Part shown: piece by piece, positions 26,301 through 37,880 of the stretch
Layout: the number at the start of each line of letters is the position of its first letter
Numbering within the stretch: the stretch's first letter is position 1
DNA from: Lineus longissimus
Lineage: Eukaryota; Nemertea; Pilidiophora; Heteronemertea; Lineidae
Length of the DNA: 60,000 bases
Direction: 5' to 3'
Assembly: GCF_910592395.1 (NCBI RefSeq)
Contig: NC_088315.1
Location: 66,501-126,500, forward strand
Translations under genes and position numbers: made by a program
Notes under the pieces: model-generated
What the model was told of the DNA's origin: nothing
Database searches by the model: none
Seen by the model: only the letters and a program-made list of their open reading frames with translations

Positions 26301-29300
26301 CACCCGTGAGATTTGCTCTCGTCACGTCATGAGCACATTGAACTGCTAGTGAACCGTGCTCAATATGTACCGGCTACCGCTCTCTCCATCATCAACGACG
26401 ATATATGTCGGTGCCGGCCGTGCGAGGTCGTTTCAATGAAAAAGACGCACGCCACTGCCGTACCCGTACCTGAGAAAACTTGCCGTTTTAGGCAGATTTG
26501 CGATGATTGAAACAATACATCTACCTCATAATGCCCGGAATCAGTATGTGCTGGAGTTTGAAAAGTTTGGGTGCGGGGTATGATAATGATGATAATGAAA
26601 ATGTTTACATCTGTACATGGATGATTCGATAACAAGACAAGGAAGAAGAAAAAAAGAAAAAAAAATTCGGCAGATTCACCGAGGGTCGAACCCGTGACCA
26701 GCCGATCCACAGTCAAACACCTTCAGCGCTGAACCGTCAAGGCTTTCATGTTGAAATGGAGATTTTATTCGCCTCTTATATGCGGTATGCAAACGAGCGC
26801 GCCACAATAGTGACAAGGTCGCGCAGGTGGCAAAGTGATTAGCCGAAATAGTTCCAAGTAATAGTATATTTCGATAGTTGTACAGATTTTTCTCAACATA
26901 TCGTATGTATATACCTCAGTGATATAAAAGATTATCTTTGCAGTTGATTTAACGTTTGAATGACCTTTTTTAAAAAGTTTTTCAAAATCGAGGTCAGCAG
27001 GGTCAGACACAATCATTTATTGTTTTGAAAGACTCCGGCAGGGTCAAAAAAAGAAACAGTTGTTGGCGCCGATGATGTCAGCAATATGGCTGATTTCCAC
27101 CCCACCCGTGAGATTTGCTCTCGTCACGTCATGAGCACATTGAACTGCTAGTGAACCGTGCTCAATATGTACTGGCTACCGCTCTCTCCATCATCAACGA
27201 CGATATATGTCGGTGCCGGCCGTGCGAGGTCGTTTCAATGAAAAAGACGCACGCCACTGCCGTACCCGTACCTGAGAAAACTTGCCGTTTTAGGCAGATT
27301 TGCGATGATTGAAACAATACATCTACCTCATAATTCATGTACTCGAACGCCCGGAATCAGTATGTGCTGGAGTTTGAAAAGTTTGGGTGCGGGGTATGAT
27401 AATGATGATAATGAAAATGTTTACATCTGTACATGGATGATTCGATAACAAGACAAGGAAGAAGAAAAAAAAATTAAAAAATCGGCAGATTCACCGGGGG
27501 TCGAACCCGTGACCAGCCGATCCACAGTCAAACACCTTCAGCGCTGAACCGTCAAGGCTTTCATGTTGAAATGGAGATTTTATTCGCCTCTTATATGCGG
27601 TATGCAAACGAGCGCGCCACAATAGTGACAAGGTCGCGCAGGTGGCAAAGTGATTAGCCGAAATAGTTCCAAGTAATCGTATATTTCGATAGTTGTACAG
27701 ATTTTTCTCAACATATCGTATGTATTTACCTCAGTGATATAAAAGATTATCTTTGCAGTTGATTTAATGATTGAATGACCTTTTTAAAAAAGTTTTTTCA
27801 AAATCGAGGTCAGCAGGGTCAGACACAATCATTTATTGTTTTAAAAGACTCCGGCAGGGTCAAAAGAAACAGTTGTTGGCGCCGATGATGTCAGCAATAT
27901 GGCGATTTTCGCCCCACCCGTGAGATTTGCTCTCGTCACGTCATGAGCACATTGAACTGCTAGTGAACCGTGCTCAATATGTACCGGCTACCGCTCTCTC
28001 CATCATCAACGACGATATATGTCGGTGCCGGCCGTGCGAGGTCGTTTCAATGAAAAAGACGCACGCCACTGCCGTACCCGTACCTGAGAAAACTTGCCGT
28101 TTTAGGCAGATTTGCGATGATTGAAACAATACATCTACCTCATAATGCCCGGAATCAGTATGTGCTGGAGTTTGAAAAGTTTGGGTGCGGGGTATGATAA
28201 TGATGATAATGAAAATGTTCACATCTGTACATGGATGATTCGATAACAAGACAAGTAAGAAGAAAAAAAGAAGAAAAAAATTCGGCAGATTCACCGGGGG
28301 TCGAACCCGTGACCAGCCGATCCACAGTCAAACACCTTCAGCGCTGAACCGTCAAGGCTTTCATGTTGAAATGGAGATTTTATTCGCCTCTTATATGCGG
28401 TATGCAAACGAGCGCGCCACAATAGTGACAAGGTCGCGCAGGTGGCAAAGTGATTAGCCGAAATAGTTCCAAGTAATCGTATATTTCGATAGTTGTACAG
28501 ATTTTTCTCAACATATCGTATGTTTATACCTCAGTGATATAAAAGATTATCTTTGCAGTTGATTTAACGTTTGAATGACCTTTTTTAAAAAGTTTTTCAA
28601 AATCGAGGTCAGCAGGGTCAGACACAATCATTTATTGTTTTGAAAGACTCCGGCAGGGTCAAAAAAAGAAACAGTTGTTGGCGCCGATGATGTCAGCAAT
28701 ATGGCTGATTTCCACCCCACCCGTGAAATTTGCTCTCGTCACGTCATGAGCACATTGAACTGCTAGTGAACCGTGCTCAATATGTACCGGCTACCGCTCT
28801 CTCCATCATCAACGATGATATATGTCGGTGCCGGCCGTGCGAGGTCGTTTCAATGAAAAAGACGCACGCCACTGCCGTACCCGTACCTGAGAAAACTTGC
28901 CGTTTTAGGCAGATTTGCGATGATTGAAACAATACATCTACCTCATAATTCATGTACTCGAACGCCCGGAATCAGTATGTGCTGGAGTTTGAAAAGTTTG
29001 GGTGCGGGGTATGATAATAATGATAATGAAAATGTTTACATTGTACATGGATGATTCGATAACAAGACAAGGAAGAAGAAAAAAAGAAAAAAAAATTCGG
29101 CAGATTCACCGGGGGTCGAACCCGTGACCAGCCGATCCACAGTCAAACACCTTCAGCGCTGAACCGTCAAGGCTTTCATGTTGAAATGGAGATTTTATTC
29201 GCCTCTTATATGCGGTATGCAAACGAGCGCGCCACAATAGTGACAAGGTCGCGCAGGTGGCAAAGTGATTAGCCGAAATAGTTCCAAGTAATCGTATATT

Positions 29301-32300
29301 TCGATAGTTGTACAGATTTTTCTCAACATATCGTATGTTTATACCTCAGTGATATAAAAGATTATCTTTGCAGTTGATTTAACGTTTGAATGACCTTTTT
29401 TAAAAAGTTTTTCAAAATCGAGGTCAGCAGGGTCAGACACAATCATTTATTGTTTTGAAAGACTCCGGCAGGGTCAAAAAAAGAAACAGTTGTTGGCGCC
29501 GATGATGTCAGCAATATGGCTGATTTCCACCCCACCCGTGAAATTTGCTCTCGTCACGTCATGAGCACATTGAACTGCTAGTGAACCGTGCTCAATATGT
29601 ACCGGCTACCGCTCTCTCCATCATCAACGATGATATATGTCGGTGCCGGCCGTGCGAGGTCGTTTCAATGAAAAAGACGCACGCCACTGCCGTACCCGTA
29701 CCTGAGAAAACTTGCCGTTTTAGGCAGATTTGCGATGATTGAAACAATACATCTACCTCATAATTCATGTACTCGAACGCCCGGAATCAGTATGTGCTGG
29801 AGTTTGAAAAGTTTGGGTGCGGGGTATGATAATAATGATAATGAAAATGTTTACATTGTACATGGATGATTCGATAACAAGACAAGGAAGAAGAAAAAAA
29901 GAAAAAAAAATTCGGCAGATTCACCGGGGGTCGAACCCGTGACCAGCCGATCCACAGTCAAACACCTTCAGCGCTGAACCGTCAAGGCTTTCATGTTGAA
30001 ATGGAGATTTTATTCGCCTCTTATATGCGGTATGCAAACGAGCGCGCCACAATAGTGACAAGGTCGCGCAGGTGGCAAAGTGATTAGCCGAAATAGTTCC
30101 AAGTAATCGTATATTTCGATAGTTGTACAGATTTTTCTCAACATATCGTATGTATATACCTCAGTGATATAAAAGATTATCTTTGCAGTTGATTTAACGT
30201 TTGAATGACCTTTTTTAAAAAGTTTTTCAAAATCGAGGTCAGCAGGGTCAGACACAATCATTTATTGTTTTGAAAACCTCCGGCAGGGTCAAAAGAAACA
30301 GTTGTTGGCGCCGATGATGTCAGCAATATGGCTGATTTCCGCCCCACCCGTGAGATTTGCTCTCGTCACGTCATGAGCACATTGAACTGCTAGTGAACCG
30401 TGCTCAATATGTACCGGCTACCGCTCTCTCCATCATCAACGACGATATATGTCGGTGCCGGCCGTGCGAGGTCGTTTCAATGAAAAAGACGCACGCCACT
30501 GCCGTACCCGTACCTGAGAAAACTTGCCGTTTTAGGCAGATTTGCGATGATTGAAACAATACATCTACCTCATAATGCCCGGAATCAGTATGTGCTGGAG
30601 TTTGAAAAGTTTGGGTGCGGGGTATGATAATGATGATAATGAAAATGTTTACATCTGTACATGGATGATTCGATAACAAGACAAGGAAGAAATAAAAAAA
30701 AGAAGAAAAAAATTCGGCGGATTCACCGGGGGTCGAACCCGTGACCAGCCGATCCACAGTCAAACACCTTCAGCGCTGAACCGTCAAGGCTTTCATGTTG
30801 AAATGGAGATTTTATTCGCCTCTTATATGCGGTATGCAAACGAGCGCGCCACAATAGTGACAAGGTCGCGCAGGTGGCAAAGTGATTAGCCGAAATAGTT
30901 TCAAGTAATCGTATATTTCGATAGTTGTACAGATTTTTCTCAACATATCGTATGTATATACTTCAGTGATATAAAAGATTATCTTTGCAGTTGATTTAAC
31001 GTTTGAATGACCTTTTTTAAAAAGTTTTTCAAAATCGAGGTCAGCAGGGTCAGACACAATCATTTATTGTTTTGAAAGACTCCGGCAGGGTCAAAAGAAA
31101 CAGTTGTTTGCGCCAATGATGTCAGCAATATGGCTGATTTCCACCCCACCCGTGAGATTTGCTCTCGTCACGTCATGAGCACATTGAACTGCTAGTGAAC
31201 CGTGCTCAATATGTACCGGCTACCGCTCTCTCCATCATCAACGACGATATATGTCGGTGCCGGCCGTGCGAGGTCGTTTCAATGAAAAAGACGCACGCCA
31301 CTGCCGTACCCGTACCTGAGAAAACTTGCCGTTTTAGGCAGATTTGCGATGATTGAAACAATACATCTACCTCATAATTCATGTACTCGAACGCCCGGAA
31401 TCAGTATGTGCTGGAGTTTGAAAGGTTTGGGTGCGGGGTATGATAATGATGATAATGAAAATGTTTACATCTGTACATCGATGATTTGATAACAAGACAA
31501 GGAAGAAAAAAAAAAGAAAAAAAAATTCGGCAGATTCACCGGGGGTCGAACCCGTGACCAGCCGATCCACAGTCAAACACCTTCAGCGCTGAACCGTCAA
31601 GGCTTTCATGTTGAAATGGAGATTTTATTCGCCTCTTATATGCGGTATGCAAACGAGCGCGCCACAATAGTGACAAGGTCGCGCAGGTGGCAAAGTGATT
31701 AGCCGAAATAGTTCCAAGTAATCGTATATTTCGATAGTTGTACAGATTTTTCTCAACATATCGTATGTATATACCTCAGTGATATAAAAGATTATCTTTG
31801 CAGTTGATTTAACGTTTGAATGACCTTTTTAAAAAAGTTTTTCAAAATCGAGGTCAGCAGGGTCAGACACAGTCATTTATTGTTTTGAAAGACTCCGGCA
31901 GGGTCAAAAGAAACAGTTGTTGGCGCCGATGATGTCAGCAATATGGCGAATTTCCGCCCCACCCGTGAGATTTGCTCTCGTCACGTCATGAGCACATTGA
32001 ACTGCTAGTGAACCGTGCTCAATATGTACCGGCTACCGCTCTCTCCATCATCAACGACGATATATGTCGGTGCCGGCCATGCGAGGTCGTCTCAATGAAA
32101 AAGACGCACGCCACTGCCGTACCCGTACCTGAGAAAACTTGCCGTTTTAGGCAGATTTGCGATGATTGAAACAATACATCTACCTCATAATGCCCGGAAT
32201 CAGTATGTGCTGGAGTTTGAAAAGTTTGGGTGCGGGGTATGATAATGATGATAATGAAAATGTTTACATCTGTTCATGGATGATTCGATAACAAGACAAG

Positions 32301-33076
32301 GAAGAAGAAAAAAAAATTAAAAAATCGGCAGATTCACCGGGGGTCGAACCCGTGACCAGCCGATCCACAGTCAAACACCTTCAGCGCTGAACCGTCAAGG
32401 CTTTCATGTTGAAATGGAGATTTTATTCGCCTCTTATATGCGGTATGCAAACGAGCGCGCCACAATAGTGACAAGGTCGCGCAGGTGGCAAAGTGATTAG
32501 CCGAAATAGTTCCAAGTAATCGTATATTTCGATAGTTGTACAGATTTTTCTAAACATATCGTATGTATTTACCTCAGTGATATAAAAGATTATCTTTGCA
32601 GTTGATTTAATGTTTGAATGACCTTTTTAAAAAAGTTTTTTCAAAATCGAGGTCAGCAGGGTCAGACACAATCATTTATTGTTTTGAAAGACTCCGGCAG
32701 GGTCAAAAGAAACAGTTGTTGGCGCCGATGATGTCAGCAATATGGCGAATTTCCGCCCCACCCGTGAGATTTGCTCTCGTCACGTCATGAGCACATTGAA
32801 CTGCTAGTGAACCGTGCTCAATATGTACCGGCTACCGCTCTCTCCATCATCAACGACGATATATGTCGGTGCCGGCCGTGCGAGGTCGTCTCAATGAAAA
32901 AGACGCACGCCACTGCCGTACCCGTACCTGAGAAAACTTGCCGTTTTAGGCAGATTTGCGATGATTGAAACAATACATCTACCTCATAATTCATGTACTC
33001 GAACGCCCGGAATCAGTATGTGCTGGAGTTTGAAAAGTTTGGGTGCGGAGTATGATAATGATGATAATGAAAATGT

Positions 33077-33388
33077 TTACATCAGCAGACTCGTCCATGG
33101 TCAGCCACATAGTGTATCAAGCATGAGGCACGATGCTTGCCGTCATTGCTTACAAGGGTTGCAACTCTTACAACAGCAGACTCGTCCATGGTCAGCCAAA
33201 GTCTATCAAGCATGAGGCACGATACCTGCCGTCATTGCTTACAAGGGTTGCAACTCTTACATCAGCAGACTCGTCCATGGTCAGCAAAGTGTATCAAGCA
33301 TGAGGCACGATACCTGCCGTCATTGCTTACAAGGGCTGCATCTCTGACATCAGCAGACTCGTCCATGGTCAGCCAAAGTGTATCAAGC
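33077..33388. repeat. 89-bp satellite resumes, about 3.5 copies
   Basis: Immediately after the last 800-bp unit the sequence switches to the same 89-bp family as 15.4-21.7 kb, in the same orientation. The switch point shares the 7 bases TTACATC (33077-33083), which occur both in the 800-bp unit (GTTTACATCTG) and in the 89-bp unit (CTTACATCAGC). The first copy is diverged (GATGCTTGCC). The block stops at TATCAAGC, before unique DNA. Confidence 0.95.
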
Positions 33389-34889
33389 TGTTATAATCAC
33401 TTCCCGAGATGCGATCTTTGTCCAGCTTTAACAAGATTAGCCATTGTTAGACTCAAGACGTTTGTAAAGCTAATGAAACCTGTCAAGTAAGTTGATATTT
33501 GAGATATGGTGGACATGGATTCATCAACTCAACAATGAAAACCCCCAAGGGCGATGGATCTATTGTGTCAGGCCATAGGGAGTGCACTCACTTGGTTATT
33601 GGCGATATGAGAAGGAATGGAGGAGGGCGAAGGCCAAAGTGCAGAGGGGGGTGGGGGTGGGGAGTGAATTGAATGGTAGTCTTTTGAATCAATATAGGCC
33701 GTCACATAATTATTGACACGCTTTTAACAATCTGTGCGATGTTTTTTTTCTCAGTCCTATGAACATTTCTGCTGCAGCCAGCAAAACCTGTCCTTGAAAC
33801 TATTTGACATTCTTTCAAGAGCATTTATCCAATTAATTTATCATATTATTCATTCTCGTTATCTAAACTATCTTTCGCTGAATAGGATCAAACGATTATT
33901 ATCAGCCACTTGGTGATTCTATAAAGGCAATGTATGTTAGTACTTATGTTTAAACGATGCCTTTAATCCTTTGAAGTTGCACCATCTTTCTAAGTCACAT
34001 TTTCTTCACATACGTTGAGTCCTGTCTCAAGCAGAACAGCACATCTTCACAAAGGCAACACAGTTTGAAATAGCAGGCAACGTGGCTCATTAGCGTCAAC
34101 CTCCCGCCTCCCTTACTTCTCACTCTATAACAACTTCCTATTAGAACGTATACATTTTAAGCGCTGAAAAGTACCTTAGGAGGTTGGTCTTTTTTCTACT
34201 CTCATTGTGACTTTCTGGCTCGTTAATTAAGATCTAGATGACTTTGAATTGGCGCACATGGGGTAGGTGATTATTTAGGTCTGAGCCACCTGTGTCAAGA
34301 TTGATTGCTTGTCGCTGCCAACTTAGCGGGCGAATCTATTATATACCTCTCCGCGATCATAGAATCCTGAGCTTTGCCGCCAAGAAAGGCGATAAGCTTG
34401 AACGATTGCTTCCATCAAAATGTCAAAGTGTTTGGCGATGTTTGATATTCAGGATCTGAGGTCAGGCAAAATACGCTTTAAGTTTGATTAGAAGATAACC
34501 GGGATCGAAGTAACGATCAACGTACTCACTATGCCAGCTCTAAAATATATATGGAAGTTGATTGATTGGAAAGGTGTTGCTTGCAATGATTGCCAGATCA
34601 GCACCAGGTCAGCAAAAACGTTTTCGCATGATATGGATCGGATGGAAAATTTTCAGGAGCTATGAATTACAGCATAGAAGTAAGATGGCTGATATCACAC
34701 TCAATGTCTCACAAGTCGAGTCGGAGGATTTGAATTGATTGGTAAGTTGTTGCAATGCGTTGATAGTAACATCAGCGTATATGAGATTTTATTTGAGATT
34801 ACAGAATCGTAATCAAAATAAACTGCGAACGAAGATTACGGATCTGATATGAAATCTTCAGAAGCTACAGCATGGAAGCTGGGTCGATT
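33389..34889. other. Unique DNA, no supported gene
   Basis: No family signature in any frame. A G-rich stretch (33630-33665) and AT-rich DNA lead to dispersed-element copy B. Confidence 0.5.
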
Positions 34890-35175
34890 GGAGATTGGAG
34901 ATTTTTTCAACTCAAAAAACATTTTTTGACTTTGAAAATTGGAAAATTTTTAAAAATGGTGACTTTTTTTCTACTATCTCTTACCCTAACCCGGAAAAAA
35001 TTTCTAAGTCCAAAATTTTTTTTCACTGGTTTTTTGTTTTCTGCTCCAAATGAACCAACATCATTAGTCCCAAAACTTTTTGACCTTTAACATTTTACCC
35101 TAACGCGGAAACTTGTTTTTCAAAATGTTGACTTTTTTGACAGGCACTTCGATATTTTGACTTTTTCGACAGGCA
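34890..35175 (-). mobile_element. Dispersed MITE-like element, copy B
   Basis: The reverse complement of the family seen at 8.44 kb. It contains TTACCCTAACCCGGAAAAA, a T-rich run, 'ttcactggttttttgtttt', and 'cattagtcccaaaacttttt'. It ends with a second TTACCCTAACGCGGAAA phrase and two short GACAGGCACTT repeats. No coding capacity was seen; the plus open frame 34872-35090 is a by-product. Confidence 0.6.
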
Positions 35176-35179
35176 CTTT

Positions 35180-37755
35180 TACCTTGTTTAAGAGTATCTT
35201 TTGATGCGAACATGGGTAGCTAATCGTTGATAACATACGAGCACCTCCTCATGGTATACAAAGCTTGAAGGAAAAGCATCACATGATATATTTACAAAAT
35301 ACCGTTACTTTACACTAAGACAACTCTAACAGCACAACTGGGAATAACAAATCTTCAATGAAAACACAATTAATTTAGACTAATGACCCCGCCAGGTCAT
35401 TTAGGTGAAGATTGGCCACTCTTTATTGTGCCAATGCTGCTAATGCCTACGAAGGATAAGGCTTTTTATCACCATGATTGGCAATAATGGCAAAATGTTA
35501 TCCATTTTCTGTTTTGATTCATATTTTGTGACATTGCGTGACAGAGGCAATGGAGCTTTGGTGCTGTAGAGTTGACTTACGTCTCAATGGATAGGCAACG
35601 TTTGTAATAAATAACAGAAGATTAGGTCAAAAAGGATATAACTCACTGCAAATTGATGCTGTTTAACAATGCCCAAGAGGCCGATAATCCTCAACTTCCC
35701 TAGTTGAAATAGTGCACTTAACCCACATCAAGCCCTAAAACGATATTGTGTCATTTAACATAATTCGTCATTCCATATTATGTCATTTAACAGGAACACT
35801 TTAAAAAGTGCTCCTTAATTTGAAGAGACATTTCAAGTGCTCAGCGTATCTAGAAGTACTTAGAAAATCCTCCATGCCGAATCCTCACACGGATGGCATG
35901 TCATCGAGAGCTAGAAGGGTGTACATATGAGTTCCGGGAAAAAACAGATGGCATGTGCAAAGGATTTGATACACTAAAGTAGAAAACATGCTTATGATAA
36001 GCCTCTGCCACGAGAAAGCCCAGTTCAAGGACAAGGACCGAATGTATTGTCCTTGCCTTCTATCAGCAACAAGGTTCTGTCCCCGGAGGCTTACAGCCTT
36101 CCAAGTTTCTCAGCTATGCCATTAAGTCATCATGTTGGGTAAGGTAGCATTATATCAGGCAACTTGCTGGAGGGCTCGTTAATTTCCTAATTATATGATT
36201 ACTGTGAGAGAGTGCAGAGGGGAGGCAAAAAGAATGATAGAAATGACTCCAAGGGGAAGCTAAAAAACCCATCATCGTAGCTACTAAAACAGGTAGATCT
36301 CCTAAACCGGCTCCTGTCCTCTTCTCGAAAATGAGACGTTTTTGCAGGTCTACAGACATGTTGTGAGTATGAAAGAAGACTGGCTCCCCACGGAACTACT
36401 GAAATGGCGCCAAGAGTAAGAGGCAACACGCGCAAGATCGCTTGATGCTGAAAACCGAGATGGGGCCGAGGCAGCTAGTCTTGATGAAGACCTGAGAGAA
36501 CCTATCAATGACGAGAGACTACGGCGAAGGTTCCTTGTATCGTTGATGACTAAAAACACCCACGTTGCAGTAACGTAAGCAAGCAATTCCCTAAGGTCTT
36601 AGCAACTTCGAAACAATGTTAGAAACCATGCCGCCCTTAGGTCTGTTATCCACCTTTCCCATAAAGGTTATCTAGGAGAGGCGTGGAAGGCAAATGATTG
36701 TCCCATTTGAAATCAATGGTTAAGGAAACTCAATAACTCGATATAGATCCATTTCAAGGCCACTTGATTGGGTACCGTCATACTGGTCAAAGAAATTGAA
36801 AACAAGAGAATATCCAAAGAGAATTACGTTAGTTGGCTGACCAAGCCTTTCTTAAGATGTTCATGCCATTTTAATTAAAGTGTATATTCACCATTAAGTG
36901 CTTGGAATCAAATATCTGGTCTACAAATGTAAGCAACCTTTGAGAGAACGTGTGACTGCACAGGTATTATAGACACGCCCTATCACTTAGTTATGAAATT
37001 ATGAAAGTCAAAGGAAAACAGCGTAGATTATATACCTCGTGTAATTCATAGCATCGTACGCCAATTACCATTTTTAAGACGATTTCACTCAAATGAGGTA
37101 GTCTCTGTTTACCAATTAAATCGCATTTCTCTCGGATGAAAACTCTCCTCATAGAACAGCGATACGCTCATCCACCGTGGTAACTCGACCCATTATAGTT
37201 TTCTAATCAAGGCGATATTAGCACATGTATCATTAAAAACTGTCTCTCGTACGCTGGTATTGCTTCAAATGCTTCCAGTCATACCATGGTTTTAAATTAA
37301 CTTGGCCAAGTCACCATGATGCATTCATGCATCTTTCATAACTGGCACGCACTATTCGTGTTTAACCTCAGTTGCAATCTAATCTTACTATAGAATCCAT
37401 TTCATGTTGAGCAAGTGTACACAGAGGTTGCTTCATACGAATGGACACGATATTCTGTCAACAGCATGTGAAACACCATCTAATCCGCACGCTGTAATTA
37501 CACACATTTTATTTTCTTAATCGGAGACACCAGAGGCAGGCTTGATGATGCGTCGGCAACAAGGCTGAATACACCGTCGTTACCTTTCAGCTACACCATA
37601 ATCTAGTTGTGAACAAAGACCGGCCAAGAGCAGAAAGCCAAGTTTATCACCGACAGTAAATTAAAATATGATGTAGAATTATCTGTAAGGGTTTTATAGG
37701 CCATCCCTAACATTCTTCACCACCTCGATAAGCATCTAGAGGGGTTATACTGATA
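35180..37755. other. Mostly unique DNA with one coding-like remnant
   Basis: Apart from the coding-like stretch at 36.28-36.58 kb (listed separately) I see no gene, RNA or repeat here. Open frames are short and overlap on opposite strands. Confidence 0.45.
36280..36579 (+). pseudogene. Possible decayed coding stretch, unknown family
   Basis: One plus frame reads about 37 codons (ending TELLKWRQE), meets a single TAA at about 36413-36415, and continues about 53 more codons with a charged, protein-like composition (RSLDAENRDG … INDERLRRRFLV) to a TAA. A second frame just upstream (RSPKPAPVLFSKMRR) also looks coding-like, which would fit a frameshift. The TAA follows CAAGAG, and 'AGAGTAAGA' could instead be a splice donor. 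TTTTTGCAG before GTCTAC (about 36342-36350) could be an acceptor. I recognise no family. Alternatives are a degraded gene or retrocopy, a real exon pair, or chance. Confidence 0.25.
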
Positions 37756-37756
37756 C

Positions 37757-37880
37757 AGTAACGCGACCACCCCGCTATGACGACCAATAATCGCCGGTCC
37801 CGAATGATTTCTTACCTATTTACCATTACAAGGCCCTCAGTAACACGACCATCCCGGTACACAGACCAAGACCGCGTTCT
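37757..37880 (+). mobile_element. MITE-like end fragment (GCGACCACC/GACGACC family)
   Basis: CAGTAACGCGACCACCCCGC, followed by 'tatgacgaccaataatcgcc', almost matches 55674-55715 (one substitution across about 35 bp). A second, degenerate CAGTAACACGACCATCCCGG follows at about 37837. At 55.66-56.0 kb the same motif lies at the ends of a complete-looking inverted-repeat element, so this is probably a solo or internally deleted copy. Confidence 0.5.

Larger units (their letters stand above)
22555..33083. repeat. Array of 13 tandem copies of an about 800-812-bp unit
   Basis: A constant landmark (the ATG of a 198-bp open frame) recurs at 23113, 23912, 24711, 25513, 26313, 27115, 27927, 28730, 29545, 30357, 31159, 31972 and 32771. 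The spacings are 799, 799, 802, 800, 802, 812, 803, 815, 812, 802, 813 and 799 bp. The unit order is: a GATAATGATGATAATG microsatellite-like start, a purine/poly-A tract, a minus-strand tRNA-like block, an AT-rich spacer, a GC-richer block (GGCGCCGATGATGTCAGC), and the 198-bp frame. Two subtypes differ by a 14-bp insert (TCATGTACTCGAAC), present in the units with landmarks 27115, 28730, 29545, 31159 and 32771. Neighbours 28730 and 29545 share private changes (GATGATATATG, GATAATAATG, GAAATTTGC), indicating unit-level duplication. The first copy is the most diverged. Both ends fall in the same microsatellite motif. Confidence 0.97.

Noticed and set aside
23160-30763. 118-codon minus-strand frames in the 800-bp units
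   Set aside because: They run through the tRNA-like block, a poly-T tract and a microsatellite, and their length depends on the poly-A/T length. Not gene-like.
33137-33490. 117-codon plus-strand gene
   Set aside because: Mostly translated 89-bp satellite running into unique DNA.
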